DNA of 64,000 bases from JBCBTD01 sp039818825. GTDB lineage: Bacteria; Pseudomonadota; Alphaproteobacteria; Geminicoccales; Geminicoccaceae. Below are positions 42,492-51,161 of this stretch, piece by piece. The stretch spans positions 1 to 64,000 of the forward strand of contig JBCBTD010000017.1 in NCBI GenBank assembly GCA_039818825.1, written 5' to 3'. How positions within the stretch are numbered: the first letter of the stretch is position 1; the number at the start of each line of letters is the position of its first letter. Under the pieces are notes generated by a model, which made no database searches, was not told where the DNA came from, and saw only the letters and a list, made by a program, of their open reading frames with translations. Made by a program: the position numbers and the translations under genes.

Positions 42492-44492
42492 ATGCTGCGA
42501 CGCAGCATCAGCGGTCGATGCCGAAACGACAAGGCCGTCACCGCCTTCCTCTCTCGCGAGTTGGTACGTTCGTCGATGAACGATCAGAATGACCTTTTGG
42601 ACCGCGTCGACGAAGTCGTCGACGACGCAGCGAGTGCTCTCGCTGCGCGCCAACGGGCCGACGGCCACTGGGTCTTCGCCCTGGAGGCGGATGCGACGAT
42701 CAGTTCGGAGTATGTGCTACTCGAGCACTTCCTGGACGAGATCGACCCGGCGCTGGAAGACGAACTTGCAGTCTACGTGCGGTCGCTTCAGGGCGACCAC
42801 GGCGGCTGGCCGCTGTTCCACGGCGGCGAGTTCAACATGAGTGCCAGCGTCAAAGCCTATTATGCGTTGAAGCTGGTCGGCGATTCCATCGACGCGCCGC
42901 ACATGGTCCGTGCCAGAGACGCGATCCGCGCACGAGGCGGCGCCGCCCAGTCGAACGTTTTCACGCTCTACAGTCTTGCCCTGTTCGGCCAGGTCCCCTG
43001 GCGGGCGGTGCCGACCATGCCGGTCGAGCTGATGCTCATGCCCAAGTGGTTCCCGGCAAACATGTGGGCGTTCTCGTACTGGTCGCGGACGGTGATCGCT
43101 CCGTTGCTGATCGTCGCGGCGGCCCGTCCGAAGGCGCGGAACCCGCGCGCCGTCGGTATTCGTGAGCTGTTCACCACGCCCCCAGAAGCCGAGAAGGGCT
43201 ATTTGCGCAACCCGACAGGCTCGCGCATCGGCGAGGCGTTCTTGCTGCTCGACAAGGTGCTCAAGCGGATCGAGCCACGTTTTTCGAGGCGTTTGCGCCA
43301 GCGTGCCATGGATCGCGCGTTGGCATTCATCGTCGAGCGGGCCAACGGTGACGACGGCCTAGGCGCCATCTTTCCGGCCATGGCCAACACCGTCATGGCC
43401 TTGGACACGCTCGGCTACGCGCCGGATCACCCGCTGCGTGCCCAGGCGATGGACGGCATCCGCAAGCTTGTCACCACCGACGACGACGGCCGCCGGTTTT
43501 GCCAGCCCTGCGTCTCGCCGGTTTGGGACACGGCGTTGGCGATGCATGCGCTCGCCGAGGCCGACGGCGCCGTCGATGCGGGGGCGACGCGCTGGCTGCG
43601 CGAAAAGCAGGTGCTCGACGTCGAGGGTGATTGGGCCGTGCAACGGCCGGGGCTGCGGCCTGGAGGCTGGCCTTTCGAGTACGCTAACGCCTACTACCCC
43701 GACGTCGACGACACGGCGGTCGTCGGCATGGTCCTGGATCGCGCCCACGATCCCGCCAACGGTGAGGCCGTCGACCGTGCCGCCGAGTGGATCCTGGGAA
43801 TGCAGAGCCGCAACGGCGGCTGGGGTTCGTTCGATGCGGAGAACACTCGTCACTACCTGAACCATATTCCGTTCGCCGATCACGGTGCCCTGCTCGATCC
43901 ACCGACCGTGGACGTGACCGCGCGCTGCCTCGGCTTTCTCGCACAGCTCGGGTACGCCGCTGATCACGAGGCGATCGTTCGTGGCGTTGACTATCTGCGC
44001 CGGGAGCAGGAGCCGGACGGCAGCTGGTTCGGTCGCTGGGGGACCAACTACGTCTACGGTACCTGGTCGGTGGTCAGCGCGCTGAACGCCGTCGGCGTCT
44101 CCCACGACGCGCCTGAGATGCGTCGGGCCGTCGACTACCTGTTGCGGAACCAGCGCGGTGATGGCGGTTGGGGCGAGGACGGTGCCACCTACTGGGAAAC
44201 GCGGCGCGGTGAGGCCAAAGCGTCGACCGCCTCGCAAACCGCCTGGGCAGTCATGGGGCTGATGGCGGCCGGTGAGACGCAGCATGCGGCGGTAGAGCGT
44301 GGCGTTCGCTTCCTCGTCGACCACCCGCGGGTCGGCAGCGCCTGGGACGAACCCTGGTACACGGCGGTGGGTTTCCCGCGGATTTTCTACCTCCGCTACC
44401 ACGGCTACCGCCACGTCTTCCCGCTGTGGGCGTTGGCGCGCTACCGGAACATGGTCCGCAGCAACGCCGGTGCTGTCGCCCACGGCATCTGA
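42492..44492 (+). CDS. shc: squalene-hopene cyclase
   Basis: A 666-residue monotopic membrane cyclase that folds squalene into hopene and diplopterol. The catalytic acid motif DVDD is at residues 404-407 in YYPDVDDTAVVG, and many QW repeats are visible (for example GDHGGWPLF, MQSRNGGWGSFD, REQEPDGSWFGRWG, NQRGDGGWGED). The ATG directly follows the hpnE stop; a second in-frame ATG at 42576 starts at MNDQNDLL, closer to the usual N-terminus, so the first 28 residues are uncertain. It is hpnF in cluster nomenclature. Confidence 0.97.
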   Translation: MLRRSISGRCRNDKAVTAFLSRELVRSSMNDQNDLLDRVDEVVDDAASALAARQRADGHWVFALEADATISSEYVLLEHFLDEIDPALEDELAVYVRSLQGDHGGWPLFHGGEFNMSASVKAYYALKLVGDSIDAPHMVRARDAIRARGGAAQSNVFTLYSLALFGQVPWRAVPTMPVELMLMPKWFPANMWAFSYWSRTVIAPLLIVAAARPKARNPRAVGIRELFTTPPEAEKGYLRNPTGSRIGEAFLLLDKVLKRIEPRFSRRLRQRAMDRALAFIVERANGDDGLGAIFPAMANTVMALDTLGYAPDHPLRAQAMDGIRKLVTTDDDGRRFCQPCVSPVWDTALAMHALAEADGAVDAGATRWLREKQVLDVEGDWAVQRPGLRPGGWPFEYANAYYPDVDDTAVVGMVLDRAHDPANGEAVDRAAEWILGMQSRNGGWGSFDAENTRHYLNHIPFADHGALLDPPTVDVTARCLGFLAQLGYAADHEAIVRGVDYLRREQEPDGSWFGRWGTNYVYGTWSVVSALNAVGVSHDAPEMRRAVDYLLRNQRGDGGWGEDGATYWETRRGEAKASTASQTAWAVMGLMAAGETQHAAVERGVRFLVDHPRVGSAWDEPWYTAVGFPRIFYLRYHGYRHVFPLWALARYRNMVRSNAGAVAHGI

Positions 44493-45142
44493 TGCGTCTC
44501 GGGATCGTCACCGGTCTCGCCTTCGAAGCCCGTCTGATCGTCAGCAGCTGGATCGCTGAGCCGGCACCGCTGGTTCGCACGGGCCAAGGGCCCGCCGCCG
44601 CTGCGGCGGCCGCGGAGGAGTTGATGGCCCTCGGCGTCACGCGCCTCGCCAGTATGGGCCTCGCCGGCGGTCTCGCCCCCGAGCTTCGGCCAGGGAGCTT
44701 GATCGTGCCCCACACCGTGGTGGACGACGTCGGCTCCATCGACGTCGAAGTATGCGGATTGGCGGCTCATCTGGGGGCGACGAGCGGCGTGTTGCGCACC
44801 GTCGATCGGCCGGTGGCGGGCGTCGCCGCCAAAGCCGGCCTTGCCGTCGACGGGGTCGTCGCCGTCGACATGGAGAGCGCGGCGGTGGCTCGGGTGGCTG
44901 CCGTCCACGGGCGATCCGCAGGTGTCGTCAGGGTGATCGCCGACCCTGCCGAGCGAGCGCTGCCGTCGGTGGCCATGGTCGCCACGGACGCGGCCGGTCG
45001 CTTGCGCCCGTTGGCGATCGCCGGTGCGCTGTTCGGTCGACCCGCGGAATGGCCCTTGCTGCTGCAGACGGCCGCTGATGCCCGCGCCGCGCGCGCCGGC
45101 CTACGAGACGCGGCGCTCGCGTTGTCGCGATTCGCCGGGTAG
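44492..45142 (+). CDS. hpnG: hopanoid-associated nucleosidase/phosphorylase HpnG
   Basis: A 216-residue PNP/MTAN-fold enzyme that removes adenine from adenosylhopane in side-chain synthesis. It starts GIVTGLAFEARL, has the glycine turn GLAGGLAPELRPGSL and the ribose-binding VVAVDMESAAVARVA block with the conserved Glu. ATG 44492 overlaps the cyclase stop by one base. Its 3' end overlaps the convergent hpnH by 42 bases. Confidence 0.93.
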   Translation: MRLGIVTGLAFEARLIVSSWIAEPAPLVRTGQGPAAAAAAAEELMALGVTRLASMGLAGGLAPELRPGSLIVPHTVVDDVGSIDVEVCGLAAHLGATSGVLRTVDRPVAGVAAKAGLAVDGVVAVDMESAAVARVAAVHGRSAGVVRVIADPAERALPSVAMVATDAAGRLRPLAIAGALFGRPAEWPLLLQTAADARAARAGLRDAALALSRFAG

Positions 45143-46237
45143 CGGCTGTTCCATCGTCTTCTCGACGTGCTGCTCGAATACGTAGGCCGCCGGCCGCTGC
45201 TTGGACAAATCGATGTCCGGGACCATCGGCCGCTCGGTCTCGATCCCGCGCAACGCAACCCGCAATGCCTTCCACGGCTTCGCGATGGTGTCGTTCACCG
45301 CAGTCGGCTCGAAGCCACAATGGACCATGCAGTCGGCGCATTTCTCGTAAGCACCGGTGCCGTAGCTGTCCCAGTCGGTGGTTTCCATCAACTCCCGAAA
45401 GCTCGACGCGTAGCCTTCGCCGAGCAGGTAGCAGGGGCGCTGCCAACCGAAGATGTTGCGGGTGGGGTTGCCCCACGGCGTGCACCGGTAGTCCTGGTTG
45501 CCGGCCAGGAAGTCGAGATAGAGCGATGACTGGTTGAACACCCAGCCCTTGCCCTGGCGCAGCACGTCACGGAACAGGGTGCGGGTTTGGTGTCGGTTGA
45601 GGAAGTGTTGCTGGTCCGGCGCACGCTCGTAGGCGTAGCCCGGCGACACCGTGATGCCCTCGACGCCGAGCGTCATGCAGTAGTCGAAGAACGCGGCCAC
45701 TCGGTCGGGTACGGCATTGTTGAACAACGTGCAGTTGACCGTGACGCGGTGGCCGGCGTCGCGCGCCGCCAGCACCGCCTTCTCGGCGCGCTCGAAGACG
45801 CCGTCCTGGCAGACCGACTTGTCATGCTCCGGCTTCAGGCCATCGAGATGGATGGAGAACGTGAGGTAGACGCTGGGCTCGAACAGCGGCAGCTTCTTCT
45901 CGAGGAGCAGCGCATTGGTGCAAAGGTAGACGAACTTCTTGCGGGCGACGATGCCCTTCACCACCTCGTCCATTTGTCGGTGCAGCAGGGGCTCGCCGCC
46001 GGGAATGGAGACGACCGGAGCGCCGCACTCGTCGACCGCGGCAAGGCAGTCCTCGACGCTGAGTTGGCGGTCGAGGATCGGCTTCGGGTAGTCGATCTTG
46101 CCGCACCCGGCGCAAGCCAGGTTGCAGCGAAACAAGGGCTCCAACATCAGCACCAGCGGATAGCGCTTTCGCCCGGTCAAGCGTTGCTTGAGGACGTAGG
46201 CGCCGACGCGGAGCTGTTGGATCAAGGGGATCGACAA
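45101..46237 (-). CDS. hpnH: adenosylhopene transferase HpnH, radical SAM
   Basis: A 378-residue radical SAM enzyme that attaches the 5'-deoxyadenosyl group to the hopene side chain. The 4Fe-4S site is Cys38-x3-Cys42-x2-Cys45 in FRCNLACAGCGK; the SAM contact SIPGGEPLLH and a C-terminal cysteine set in EKCADCMVHCGFEP follow. The start is TTG 46237, where the family N-terminus SIPLIQQLRVGAYVLKQ begins; an in-frame TTG at 46252 would add five residues. It is read opposite to the rest of the cluster, sharing a 179-base divergent region with hpnM. Confidence 0.95.
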   Translation of the reverse strand: MSIPLIQQLRVGAYVLKQRLTGRKRYPLVLMLEPLFRCNLACAGCGKIDYPKPILDRQLSVEDCLAAVDECGAPVVSIPGGEPLLHRQMDEVVKGIVARKKFVYLCTNALLLEKKLPLFEPSVYLTFSIHLDGLKPEHDKSVCQDGVFERAEKAVLAARDAGHRVTVNCTLFNNAVPDRVAAFFDYCMTLGVEGITVSPGYAYERAPDQQHFLNRHQTRTLFRDVLRQGKGWVFNQSSLYLDFLAGNQDYRCTPWGNPTRNIFGWQRPCYLLGEGYASSFRELMETTDWDSYGTGAYEKCADCMVHCGFEPTAVNDTIAKPWKALRVALRGIETERPMVPDIDLSKQRPAAYVFEQHVEKTMEQPLPGESRQRERRVS

Positions 46238-46416
46238 GGGTTCGTTTCCCAAAAGCGAAGGTTGCGCCTACGAACACGAACGCCGGAAATCGCGCAAGTG
46301 TGCGTACCGCCCCACTTGCCGAGCGTTGCTGCCGCGCAACATCACGAGCTCGCTGGGACGATCGACGATTGGCCGACACGGGACTAAGCCAAAGAGCAGT
46401 TTCGTCATTCGAGAAC

Positions 46417-47052
46417 ATGGACCCTCGCGTGAACTCGCCATTCCCATTCGTCGCGCCGCAACGCTTGCTGCGCCGGCGTGCCATCCTCGGAGCGGCCGTC
46501 GGTGTGGCGCTGCTGGTGACCGTCGCCAGTGCTGTCGCAGCGATCGAAGACCCGGTCGAACGGCTGCATGAGGCGCTGCTCGAAGGCGGTGCCACCTTCG
46601 ACGAGCGCTTCGACCGGCTGTTGCCGGTCGTCGAGGCGAGCTTCGACTTCGCCACGATGAGCCGGGCCGCCGTCGGCGCAGCGTGGACCGAGTTCGGCCC
46701 GGCCACCCGAGAGGCGGTCGAGACGGCGTTCGCCCGCTACTCGGCCGCCTCCTACGCCAGGAACTTTGCCGACCCCGCCGGTCTGGCGTTCACCGTCGAA
46801 GCGGTTCGGCCGGCTGACGACGGACGGAGCTGGGTGGATGCACGTCTGGACCGGCCGGGCGGCGAACCGGTGCGCTTCGAGTACTTGGTGCATGACGTGG
46901 GTGACGGTCCGCACATCATCAACGTGATCGTCGGCGGCGGCCTGAATGAGCTTGCCCGCCGTCGCAGCGAGTTCCGCAGCTTGTTGGACGCGGGCGGTTC
47001 CGATGGGCTGCTCGAAGCACTCGGCGAGCGCACCGAAGCGCTTCGCCCGTGA
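46417..47052 (+). CDS. hpnM: hopanoid-associated MlaC-like periplasmic protein HpnM
   Basis: A 211-residue protein of the Ttg2D/MlaC family, lipid-binding proteins that shuttle between membranes. A signal peptide or anchor occupies about residues 18-45 (RRRAILGAAVGVALLVTVASAVAA). The mature part has FDERFDRLLPVVEASFDFATMSRAAVG and the IINVIVGGGLNELARRRSEF block at the C-terminus, typical of the group. ATG 46417 has a poor ribosome site; GTG 46429 is an alternative. It overlaps the sulfotransferase GTG by 4 bases. A role in hopanoid transport with HpnN is inferred from context. Confidence 0.88.
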   Translation: MDPRVNSPFPFVAPQRLLRRRAILGAAVGVALLVTVASAVAAIEDPVERLHEALLEGGATFDERFDRLLPVVEASFDFATMSRAAVGAAWTEFGPATREAVETAFARYSAASYARNFADPAGLAFTVEAVRPADDGRSWVDARLDRPGGEPVRFEYLVHDVGDGPHIINVIVGGGLNELARRRSEFRSLLDAGGSDGLLEALGERTEALRP

Positions 47053-48158
47053 GTTTGGCGGCCCACCCGCTGGCCGGCGCCACCGCCGGTGGCTTGGTCC
47101 AGTTGCTGCGTAGCGCGGGCGTCGCCGGACGCCGAGCTTGGCCGAAGCTGGCGGCGTTCGCGGGCCTGGCACTCGCACGGAGCCCCGTGACGCTTGCCGA
47201 GACCGCGTGGCTCGGGCTCCGTCGTCCGCGCGATCTGCCGGCACCGCTGTTCGTCGTCGGCCACTGGCGAAGCGGTACGACGCATCTTCACAACCTTCTG
47301 TCGCAAGCGCCGCGGTTCTCGTTCCTCAACCCGATCGCCGTTGGTTTGCCGGCCGAACGACTGCTGCTCGGGCGGCCGCTGCAACCGTTGCTCGCCCGGC
47401 TGCTTCCCGCCGATCGCGGTGTCGACCAGGTTGCCGTCACCATCGATTCGCCGCAGGAAGACGAAATCGCCTTGGCGAGCCTCGGTGCACCCTCTTACTA
47501 CCACGCCTACTATCTGCCGCAGCGGTTCGAGGCGACCTTGCTGAGGGGAGCCTTCCCCACCGGCGCTGACGAGGCGCGCTGGCTGGCGCGGGTCGACGAC
47601 CTCTACGCTCGACTGGTCGTGGAGCGGCCCGACGCCCGACCGTTGATCAAGAACCCCGTCTACACGGGGCGGATGGCAGCCTTGGCCCGTCATTGGCCGG
47701 AGGCGCGGTTCGTGCGCTGTTTGCGCAACCCGTACGACGTCGTCGCTTCGACGGCGGCGTTCCACGCTTCGTTGCTGTCGATGCTGAGCCTGGAGCCGGC
47801 GCCGCGGCTCGATCTCGCCCGGATCACGCTGGCGGTCTACGCCGAAATGGACCGCCGCGCCGCGGCCGACATCGCTGCGTTACCCGCTGGCACGGTCGTC
47901 GACGTCCGCCACGAGGCACTCGCAGCCGACCCCTTGCGCGAGTTGGCCCAGCTCTACGATCACCTTGGCGAGCCAGGCTTCGAGCAGGACCGCCCGCGGT
48001 TCGAGCGCTACCTCGGCACGCTGGCGAAGCATCGACCGCGGCGCTATGCCGTTGGCCAAGCCGGTTTGGCGCGGTTCGAGGCAGCGTTGGCGGAGCCGAT
48101 GGGGCGTTGGGGCTACAGCGTGCCCGCATGGGCGACGGGTGAGAGCGGACATGGATGA
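47049..48158 (+). CDS. PAPS-dependent sulfotransferase-family protein in the hopanoid cluster
   Basis: A 369-residue sulfotransferase-fold protein. The 5'-phosphosulfate loop is VVGHWRSGTTHLHNLL (about residues 69-84) and the 3'-phosphate contact is RCLRNPYDVVAS (about 226). A Lys/Asn pair in LIKNPVYTGRMA resembles the acceptor-side KNP element of bacterial Sulfotransfer_3 proteins. No signal peptide is visible, though the first 55 residues are hydrophobic/basic and may associate with the membrane. The GTG overlaps hpnM by 4 bases, and the stop overlaps the hpnO ATG by 8, so it is tightly co-translated with hopanoid genes. Sulfation of a hopanoid or another lipid is inference. Confidence 0.87.
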   Translation: MSLAAHPLAGATAGGLVQLLRSAGVAGRRAWPKLAAFAGLALARSPVTLAETAWLGLRRPRDLPAPLFVVGHWRSGTTHLHNLLSQAPRFSFLNPIAVGLPAERLLLGRPLQPLLARLLPADRGVDQVAVTIDSPQEDEIALASLGAPSYYHAYYLPQRFEATLLRGAFPTGADEARWLARVDDLYARLVVERPDARPLIKNPVYTGRMAALARHWPEARFVRCLRNPYDVVASTAAFHASLLSMLSLEPAPRLDLARITLAVYAEMDRRAAADIAALPAGTVVDVRHEALAADPLRELAQLYDHLGEPGFEQDRPRFERYLGTLAKHRPRRYAVGQAGLARFEAALAEPMGRWGYSVPAWATGESGHG

Positions 48159-49560
48159 AATCGGTTTGGCGACGACACGGCCGCCGGCGACCGATGCGAC
48201 CGTGGACGTGCACGCCTTGCACGGTGCCCACATCAACCCGCGCTTCGCCCAGGTTCTCAAGCTTATCGGCTTCGATCGGACCTGGGTGCGAGCGAAGGGC
48301 GCCTATCTGTGGGACGCCCAGGGTGAGCGCTTCTTGGACCTGTTGGCCGGCTACGGCGTCTTCAACGTGGGGCGCAACCACCACCGGGTGCGAGAGGCGC
48401 TCGTCCGCTACATGGCCGACGATCCGGCCATGCTGGTTCAGCTCGAGGCGCCTGCGGTCTCTGGCGTGCTCGCGGCCCGGCTCAAGCGGCTGCTCGACGA
48501 CCGGTTGGAACGGGTCTACTTCACCAGCAGTGGCCATGAAGGCGTCGAGACAGCCATCAAGTTCGCCCATGCTGCGACCGGCAAGCCCGCCATCCTGTTC
48601 GCATCCTCCGCGTTCCACGGTCTCTCCACCGGCGCCTTGGCGCTCAACGGCACCGAGCAGTTCCGCGACGGCTTCACCCCGCTGATCCCCCACACCCGGA
48701 AGATCCCGTTCGACGACCTGGCGGCGCTCGAGCGCGCCCTCGGCGCCGGTGACGTCGCCGCGTTCGTCGTCGAGCCGATCCAAGGCAAGCGCGTCGCGAT
48801 CCCCGCGGCGGGCTACCTGCGCGAGGCGGCGCGCTTGTGCCGGCAGCATGGTGCGTTGTTCGTCGTCGACGAGGTGCAGACCGGGCTTGGCCGGACCGGG
48901 CGGATGTTCGCGTTCGAGCACGACGGCGACGTCGATCCCGACATGGTCGTGCTGTCGAAAGCACTCTCCGGCGGCTACGTCCCGGTCGGGGCGGTTTTGT
49001 TTCGCAAGGCGATCTACGACAGGGTGTTCTCGACCCTCGACCGGGCCGTCGTCCATTCGTCGACCTTCGGCCAGGGCGGCTTGGCCATGACTGCGGGCCT
49101 CGCGGCGTTGGACGTCATCGAGGACGAGCGGCTTTGTGTGCGTGCCGCGAGCCTGGGCGATCGTCTCGGTGCTGGGCTTCACGCGCTCCAGGCGCGCCAC
49201 GAGTTCGTGCACGACGTCCGCTGGCGGGGCCTGATGCTCGGCATGGAGTTCGGCCCGCCGCGATCGCTCAAGTTGAAGGCTGCCTGGAAGCTGGCGCACG
49301 GCATCAACGACGGTTTGTTCTGCCAGGCGGTGATCATTCCGTTGTTCGAGAAGCACCACATGCTGACTCAGGTGGCCGGACCGGGTGTCGACATCATCAA
49401 GCTGATCCCGCCGCTGGTGATCGACGAGGCGGACGTCGACGCGACGGTCGCTGCGTTCGACGACGTCGTCGGCGCGCTGCACCACTTCCCGGGGCCCGCC
49501 TGGACCACCATCACCAGCATCGGCAAGAACGCCGCCGGTGGCCTGTTCCAGCGTAGCTGA
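48151..49560 (+). CDS. hpnO: hopanoid side-chain aminotransferase HpnO
   Basis: A 469-residue class III PLP aminotransferase, like the enzyme needed for aminobacteriohopanetriol formation. Blocks: LLAGYGVFNVGRNH, FTSSGHEGVETAIKFA, VVDEVQTGLGRTGRMFAFEHD and the PLP lysine Lys270 in VLSKALSGGYVPVGA; the second-subunit Thr is in HSSTFGQGGLA. The ATG overlaps the sulfotransferase stop. HpnO presence suggests aminohopanoids are made. Acetylornithine-type specificity is a less likely alternative given the context. Confidence 0.92.
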   Translation: MDEIGLATTRPPATDATVDVHALHGAHINPRFAQVLKLIGFDRTWVRAKGAYLWDAQGERFLDLLAGYGVFNVGRNHHRVREALVRYMADDPAMLVQLEAPAVSGVLAARLKRLLDDRLERVYFTSSGHEGVETAIKFAHAATGKPAILFASSAFHGLSTGALALNGTEQFRDGFTPLIPHTRKIPFDDLAALERALGAGDVAAFVVEPIQGKRVAIPAAGYLREAARLCRQHGALFVVDEVQTGLGRTGRMFAFEHDGDVDPDMVVLSKALSGGYVPVGAVLFRKAIYDRVFSTLDRAVVHSSTFGQGGLAMTAGLAALDVIEDERLCVRAASLGDRLGAGLHALQARHEFVHDVRWRGLMLGMEFGPPRSLKLKAAWKLAHGINDGLFCQAVIIPLFEKHHMLTQVAGPGVDIIKLIPPLVIDEADVDATVAAFDDVVGALHHFPGPAWTTITSIGKNAAGGLFQRS

Positions 49561-49594
49561 AACCGGGGCCGGTGAACGAACGGGAGAAGCGCCG

Positions 49595-50185
49595 ATGAGC
49601 GATCGACTGGACGTATACTATACCCTGAGTTCGACCTGGAGCTTCTTGGCCTGGGATCGCCTCGGCGCGTTGGTCGATCGCCATGGCCTTGCCGTTCACT
49701 ACTACCCCGTCGATTTCTCGAAGGTGTTTGCCCAGACGGGCGGATTGCCGCTGAAGCAGCGCGCACCAGCGCGGCAGGCCTACCGGCTGGTCGAGCTCCG
49801 TCGTTGGCGGGCGCATCTGTGCCTCCAGCTCAACCTCGAGCCGCGGTTCTTTCCAGTGGTCGACGACGAGGCCACCCACCTCGTCCTCGTCGCGCGCGAG
49901 TTGGGGCTCGACGTCTGGACGCTGAGCCGCGCGTTCATGGCGGCCATTTGGCAAGAGGAACGGGACATCGCCGATGCCGACACCCGCGCGGCCATCGTCG
50001 AAGAGCAGGGTTTCGATCTGGAGGTGCTCCAGCCGCGCGCGCCGACGATGGCGACCGTTCGGGCGAACGAGAGCGCTCAGGCCGTGGGGCGTGGTGTGTT
50101 CGGCGCGCCGAGCTTCGTTTTTCGCGGCGAGTTGTTCTGGGGTCAGGATCGGCTGGACTTCGTGGAGCGGGCCATCGCCGCTTGA
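49595..50185 (+). CDS. 2-hydroxychromene-2-carboxylate isomerase/DsbA-like protein
   Basis: A 196-residue thioredoxin-fold protein of the HCCA isomerase/kappa-GST group. The N-terminal strand and catalytic Ser region reads VYYTLSSTWSFLAWDRL, and the C-terminal GVFGAPSFVFRGELFWGQDRLDFVE block is diagnostic. Members isomerise a glutathione adduct in naphthalene breakdown, but most relatives have unknown substrates. ATG 49595 has a GGGAGAAG site. It follows hpnO by 34 bases and may be co-transcribed with the hopanoid genes without an evident role. Confidence 0.85.
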   Translation: MSDRLDVYYTLSSTWSFLAWDRLGALVDRHGLAVHYYPVDFSKVFAQTGGLPLKQRAPARQAYRLVELRRWRAHLCLQLNLEPRFFPVVDDEATHLVLVARELGLDVWTLSRAFMAAIWQEERDIADADTRAAIVEEQGFDLEVLQPRAPTMATVRANESAQAVGRGVFGAPSFVFRGELFWGQDRLDFVERAIAA

Positions 50186-50255
50186 CACGGGCTAGAGTGG
50201 CTGGCTCGGACAATAGGCGGCGCTCGTGAGAGCGATGGACGGATCGAGGGGGGCG

Positions 50256-51161
50256 ATGGGTGAAGCGCGGCTGATTGCCGTCGATTGGGGCACGACGCAC
50301 GTCCGCGCCTGGCTGATGGACGCGTCCGGCGAGTTGCTGGATCAGCGTCGCTCCGACGCCGGCATGGGGCGGTTGGTCGGACAGCACGACGCGTTCGGGC
50401 GTGCGTTCGACGCGTTGCTGGCGGGGTGGCCAAGGTTGCCTGCCATCGCCTGCGGCATGGTCGGCGCGCGGCAGGGGTGGACCGAAGCGACCTATGTCGA
50501 GGCGCCGACGGTGCTGACCGAGCTCGCTGGGCCGTTGGTTCGGGTGCGCAGTCCCGAGGGCCGTGAGCTGGCGATCGTCGCTGGGGTGGCGCAGACCGAT
50601 CCCCCGGACGTCATGCGCGGCGAGGAGACCAAGCTTCTCGGCCTCGTCGACCAGTTGGACCCGGCCGCGAGCGCGTTCGTCCTCATGCCCGGTACCCACA
50701 CCAAGCACGCAACGCTGGATGGCGGTGCCATCCGCCGCTTCCGTACCGTACCGACGGGCGAGCTGTTCGCGGTGCTGGGTGAACACTCGATCCTCCGCGC
50801 GAGTTTCGCCGCCGACGACGGGCTCGACGAGGCTGCGTTTGCCGATGGCGTCCGAGACGGCAGCGGCCTGGCCGCGGGTGAGTTGGTGGCAGCATTGTTC
50901 GGTCTCCGAGCCTCCGGTCTCCTACGGGCGACGCCAGCCTCGGCGCTGAAGGGGCGACTGTCGGGCCTGTTGCTCGGCGCGGAGCTGGCCCTGGTGCCTG
51001 GCGACACCTCCGTTTGCCTGGTTGGCGATGGCACGGTCGTCGAACGCTACGTGGCGGCGTTCGCTGCGCTGCAGCGGCCACGACCTGACGTTCGTCCGGG
51101 CGAACCTCTGGTCAGGCGGGGGCTGATGCGCCTCGCCGCCGCTGCAGGATCGTTGACGTGA
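50256..51161 (+). CDS. dgoK: 2-dehydro-3-deoxygalactonokinase
   Basis: A 301-residue sugar-acid kinase phosphorylating 2-dehydro-3-deoxygalactonate in the De Ley-Doudoroff galactose pathway. It starts LIAVDWGTTHVRAWLMD, the ASKHA-type phosphate loop, and has the family blocks CGMVGARQGW, MRGEETKLLG and LMPGTHTKHA. ATG 50256 is chosen for the GAGGGGGG site; upstream GTG 50226 and ATG 50235 are in frame. The stop overlaps the dgoA GTG (GTGA). Confidence 0.92.
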   Translation: MGEARLIAVDWGTTHVRAWLMDASGELLDQRRSDAGMGRLVGQHDAFGRAFDALLAGWPRLPAIACGMVGARQGWTEATYVEAPTVLTELAGPLVRVRSPEGRELAIVAGVAQTDPPDVMRGEETKLLGLVDQLDPAASAFVLMPGTHTKHATLDGGAIRRFRTVPTGELFAVLGEHSILRASFAADDGLDEAAFADGVRDGSGLAAGELVAALFGLRASGLLRATPASALKGRLSGLLLGAELALVPGDTSVCLVGDGTVVERYVAAFAALQRPRPDVRPGEPLVRRGLMRLAAAAGSLT

